DNA of 30,617 bases from Zoopage sp. CT-All. Its lineage: Eukaryota > Zoopagomycota > Zoopagomycetes > Zoopagales > Zoopagaceae. The DNA is taken from the NCBI GenBank assembly GCA_004114245.1, contig QZWS01000069.1:1-30617 (forward strand). Reading direction: 5' to 3'. Positions 29,248 to 30,617 of the stretch are shown here, one piece after another; position 1 is the stretch's first letter, and each line of letters opens with the position of its first letter. The translations under genes and the position numbers were made by a program. A model generated the notes under the pieces. The model did not search any database and had not been told where the DNA came from. It saw only the letters and a program-made list of their open reading frames with translations.

Positions 29248-30333
29248 ATGTCCGCATCGCAATCTCCAGCTGCCGCTCCGCCACCGCTTTCCCATCTCCC
29301 ACACCTTCTTGTCATCTTCATCCACGGCTTTCGTGGCGAGGGTGAGGGCACATTCGAATCGTTCCCGGACCGCATCCGCTCGGTGCTCACCAATACACTC
29401 TCCCGCCTCGTCGACGTCGACTGCCGCGTCTATCCGAAATATGAGACGCGTGGGCAGATGGCTATCGTGGTGGAGGAGCTCTCACGGTGGCTGAACGACG
29501 TGGTTGACGAGATTCGGGAGGCGGATCGGAGCGTGCTGGGCGATGGCTACGAGAAGATGCCAGGGGTGGCGGTGGTGCTGTGCGGGCACTCCATGGGCGG
29601 GCTCGTCGCCGCCGACACCATTCTCAAATATCACGACGCCAGGCATGACAAGGCGGATACCAAGGCGGATGGACTCGATATGATTGGGTTGCTGGCTTTC
29701 GACACTCCGTATTTTGGGCTCCATCCGTCTCTCTTGCACCGCACCGCCTCACGCCACTACATTACCGCGTCACAAGTCGCCAGTACCGCATCCTTACTCC
29801 TCCCATCTGCATCCGCCGTCACCGTGGCACGATCTACAGGAATGTCGGCCATGTCGCGATGGAGTCTCGCCGGTGCTGCTATCGCAGCCGTCAGCGCTCT
29901 GGGAACCGCCGCCTACGTGCATCGTGACAAAATAATGGACGGTGTGGAGTGGGCTCGCGGACACTCGGAGTTTGTCAGTACGCTGTATCGCGAGGACGAA
30001 GCCCGAGAACGTATGCGACGGATCGTAGAGACGACCGGCATCGTGCGCGTGTTTCGATGCTACTACACGCTGATCCAGGATCCTCCACGCACGTTTATCC
30101 AGTTGCCTTTGGATGAATCATACAGGGACTACTTTGTTCCTGCGCCGTCGGGCGCCACGGATGAGATTGCCGCACATACAAGCATGTTTAGCAGTGCTGC
30201 GGATTCGAGCTACTATGGGCTGGGGCGGTGGACAGTGTCCGAAATCGGCAAGGCCACCAGGTCGTGGCTACGGGATACGGGTCTGCCCAGTGTTACCGTG
30301 ATTGACCTAGAGGGAGACGATGATGCATCGTGA
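29248..30333 (+). CDS. DUF676-type alpha/beta hydrolase (putative lipase/esterase) with one membrane segment
   Basis: 361 residues run from the ATG at 29248. The hydrolase core shows the oxyanion-type HGF (26-28) after a hydrophobic strand (LLVIFIHGF). The nucleophile elbow is GHSMGG with Ser115, and FDTPYFGLHP around Asp152 is a motif shared with fungal DUF676 proteins. A hydrophobic segment at about 206-223 (LAGAAIAAVSALGTAAYV) could anchor the protein in a membrane, with the C-terminal 135 residues after it. The catalytic histidine could not be assigned. The substrate is unknown; lipid ester or acyl-protein hydrolysis is inference from the fold. The start codon lies 28 bp after the stop of the myosin chaperone gene, so its promoter must lie within or overlap that gene. 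Confidence 0.85.
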   Translation: MSASQSPAAAPPPLSHLPHLLVIFIHGFRGEGEGTFESFPDRIRSVLTNTLSRLVDVDCRVYPKYETRGQMAIVVEELSRWLNDVVDEIREADRSVLGDGYEKMPGVAVVLCGHSMGGLVAADTILKYHDARHDKADTKADGLDMIGLLAFDTPYFGLHPSLLHRTASRHYITASQVASTASLLLPSASAVTVARSTGMSAMSRWSLAGAAIAAVSALGTAAYVHRDKIMDGVEWARGHSEFVSTLYREDEARERMRRIVETTGIVRVFRCYYTLIQDPPRTFIQLPLDESYRDYFVPAPSGATDEIAAHTSMFSSAADSSYYGLGRWTVSEIGKATRSWLRDTGLPSVTVIDLEGDDDAS

Positions 30334-30550
30334 TTGCTGCTCCACACGGGACAAGAAGGCGAGCACTGGCACAGCTGTACACTTTAGTGGATATCCAATT
30401 GGTCCAAGTGATGTTTATATCCAGTCCACAAGTAGAAGGACAGCCTCGTGGCCCGGGCAGCTGTCGTAAGTCCAGCACTGCGTGCACAGGTGCGTCGAGT
30501 GGCTGATGTGCAACGTCATCGCCCGGTTCCCGCACCCATCCTGCCCGCCC
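30334..30550. promoter_or_regulatory. Right-end spacer
   Basis: The spacer is about 217 bp if the partial gene at 30551 is real. A CCAAT box occurs at 30395-30399 with a nearby TATCC/TATAT stretch. On the minus strand there is an alternative reading with a Cys/His-rich end (CTQCWTYDSCPGH) that stops near 30420. It shares third codon positions with the plus-strand frame, so composition cannot decide between them. Confidence 0.3.
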
Positions 30551-30617
30551 ATGGCTGATCGCTACTCCGCCCGACTGCGTGTACTCCTGCATCACGCCCG
30601 CGACATCCTTCACGAGA
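30551..30617 (+). CDS. Possible 5' end of a gene running off the right edge
   Basis: The frame starts at the ATG at 30551 in a good CCGCCCATGG context and stays open to the window end (22 codons, beginning MADRYSARLRVLLHHARD). An in-frame ATG at 30506 is an alternative start. Third positions are G/C rich as in neighbouring genes. No family can be recognised from so short a piece. A minus-strand gene reading through the same bases is the competing interpretation. Confidence 0.35.
   Translation, partial: MADRYSARLRVLLHHARDILHE

Noticed and set aside
30420-30545. Minus-strand Cys/His-rich end (CTQCWTYDSCPGH) as the last exon of a gene entering from the right
   Set aside because: It is not fully excluded, but upstream of about 30545 this frame is broken by stops and needs an unproven splice. 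The plus-strand frame stays open to the window edge.
1-30617. Transposable elements, virus-derived elements and CRISPR arrays
   Set aside because: No transposase, reverse transcriptase, integrase or capsid-like protein, no long terminal or inverted repeats, and no spaced repeat array were seen.

Overview
The window is nuclear DNA of a filamentous or zygomycete-type fungus. Zn(II)2Cys6 regulators with a fungal-specific middle domain, an Osh6/7-type lipid carrier, a She4/Cro1-type myosin chaperone and a Nam8-type U1 snRNP protein all point to fungi. Genes are tightly packed, third codon positions are G/C rich, and 33 predicted coding introns are all 43-65 bp. That would suit an early-diverging lineage such as Zoopagomycota/Kickxellomycotina, but this placement is a guess. 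I see no transposon, retroelement, CRISPR array, rRNA or tRNA.

Layout, left to right: OSH6/7-like oxysterol-binding protein (+, 248-1539, one intron); LisH-WD40 SIF2/TBL1 corepressor (+, 1585-3650, nine introns); Zn2Cys6 regulator (-, 3762-6347); NAM8-like three-RRM protein (-, 6426-8012); a gene-poor 0.98 kb; PHD-finger protein (-, 8997-11235, one intron); Zn2Cys6 regulator (+, 11695-14413, one intron); a second regulator whose zinc cluster lacks its basic residues (+, 14949-17402); glutathionyl-hydroquinone reductase ECM4 (-, 17514-18814, six introns); TRAPP II subunit TRS130/TRAPPC10 (-, 19468-23599, fifteen introns); an AT-rich divergent promoter; a secreted, probably GPI-anchored tyrosinase (+, 24306-26243); UCS myosin chaperone (+, 26418-29219); a DUF676-type alpha/beta hydrolase (+, 29248-30333); and a possible partial gene at the right edge.

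Most genes are unrelated housekeeping functions. Two themes stand out. Chromatin and transcription: a corepressor, a PHD protein and three zinc-cluster regulators lie within 17.4 kb. Quinone chemistry: the tyrosinase makes o-quinones, and ECM4 reduces glutathionyl-hydroquinones formed when quinones meet glutathione. They lie about 5.5 kb apart, separated by TRS130. Intron load is very uneven: the SIF2, TRS130 and ECM4 genes are full of introns, whereas the tyrosinase, myosin chaperone, hydrolase, NAM8 and two regulators have none in their coding sequence. All exon models were assembled by hand from reading frame, GT/AG boundaries and family similarity. Total coding lengths of the multi-exon models come out as whole codons.
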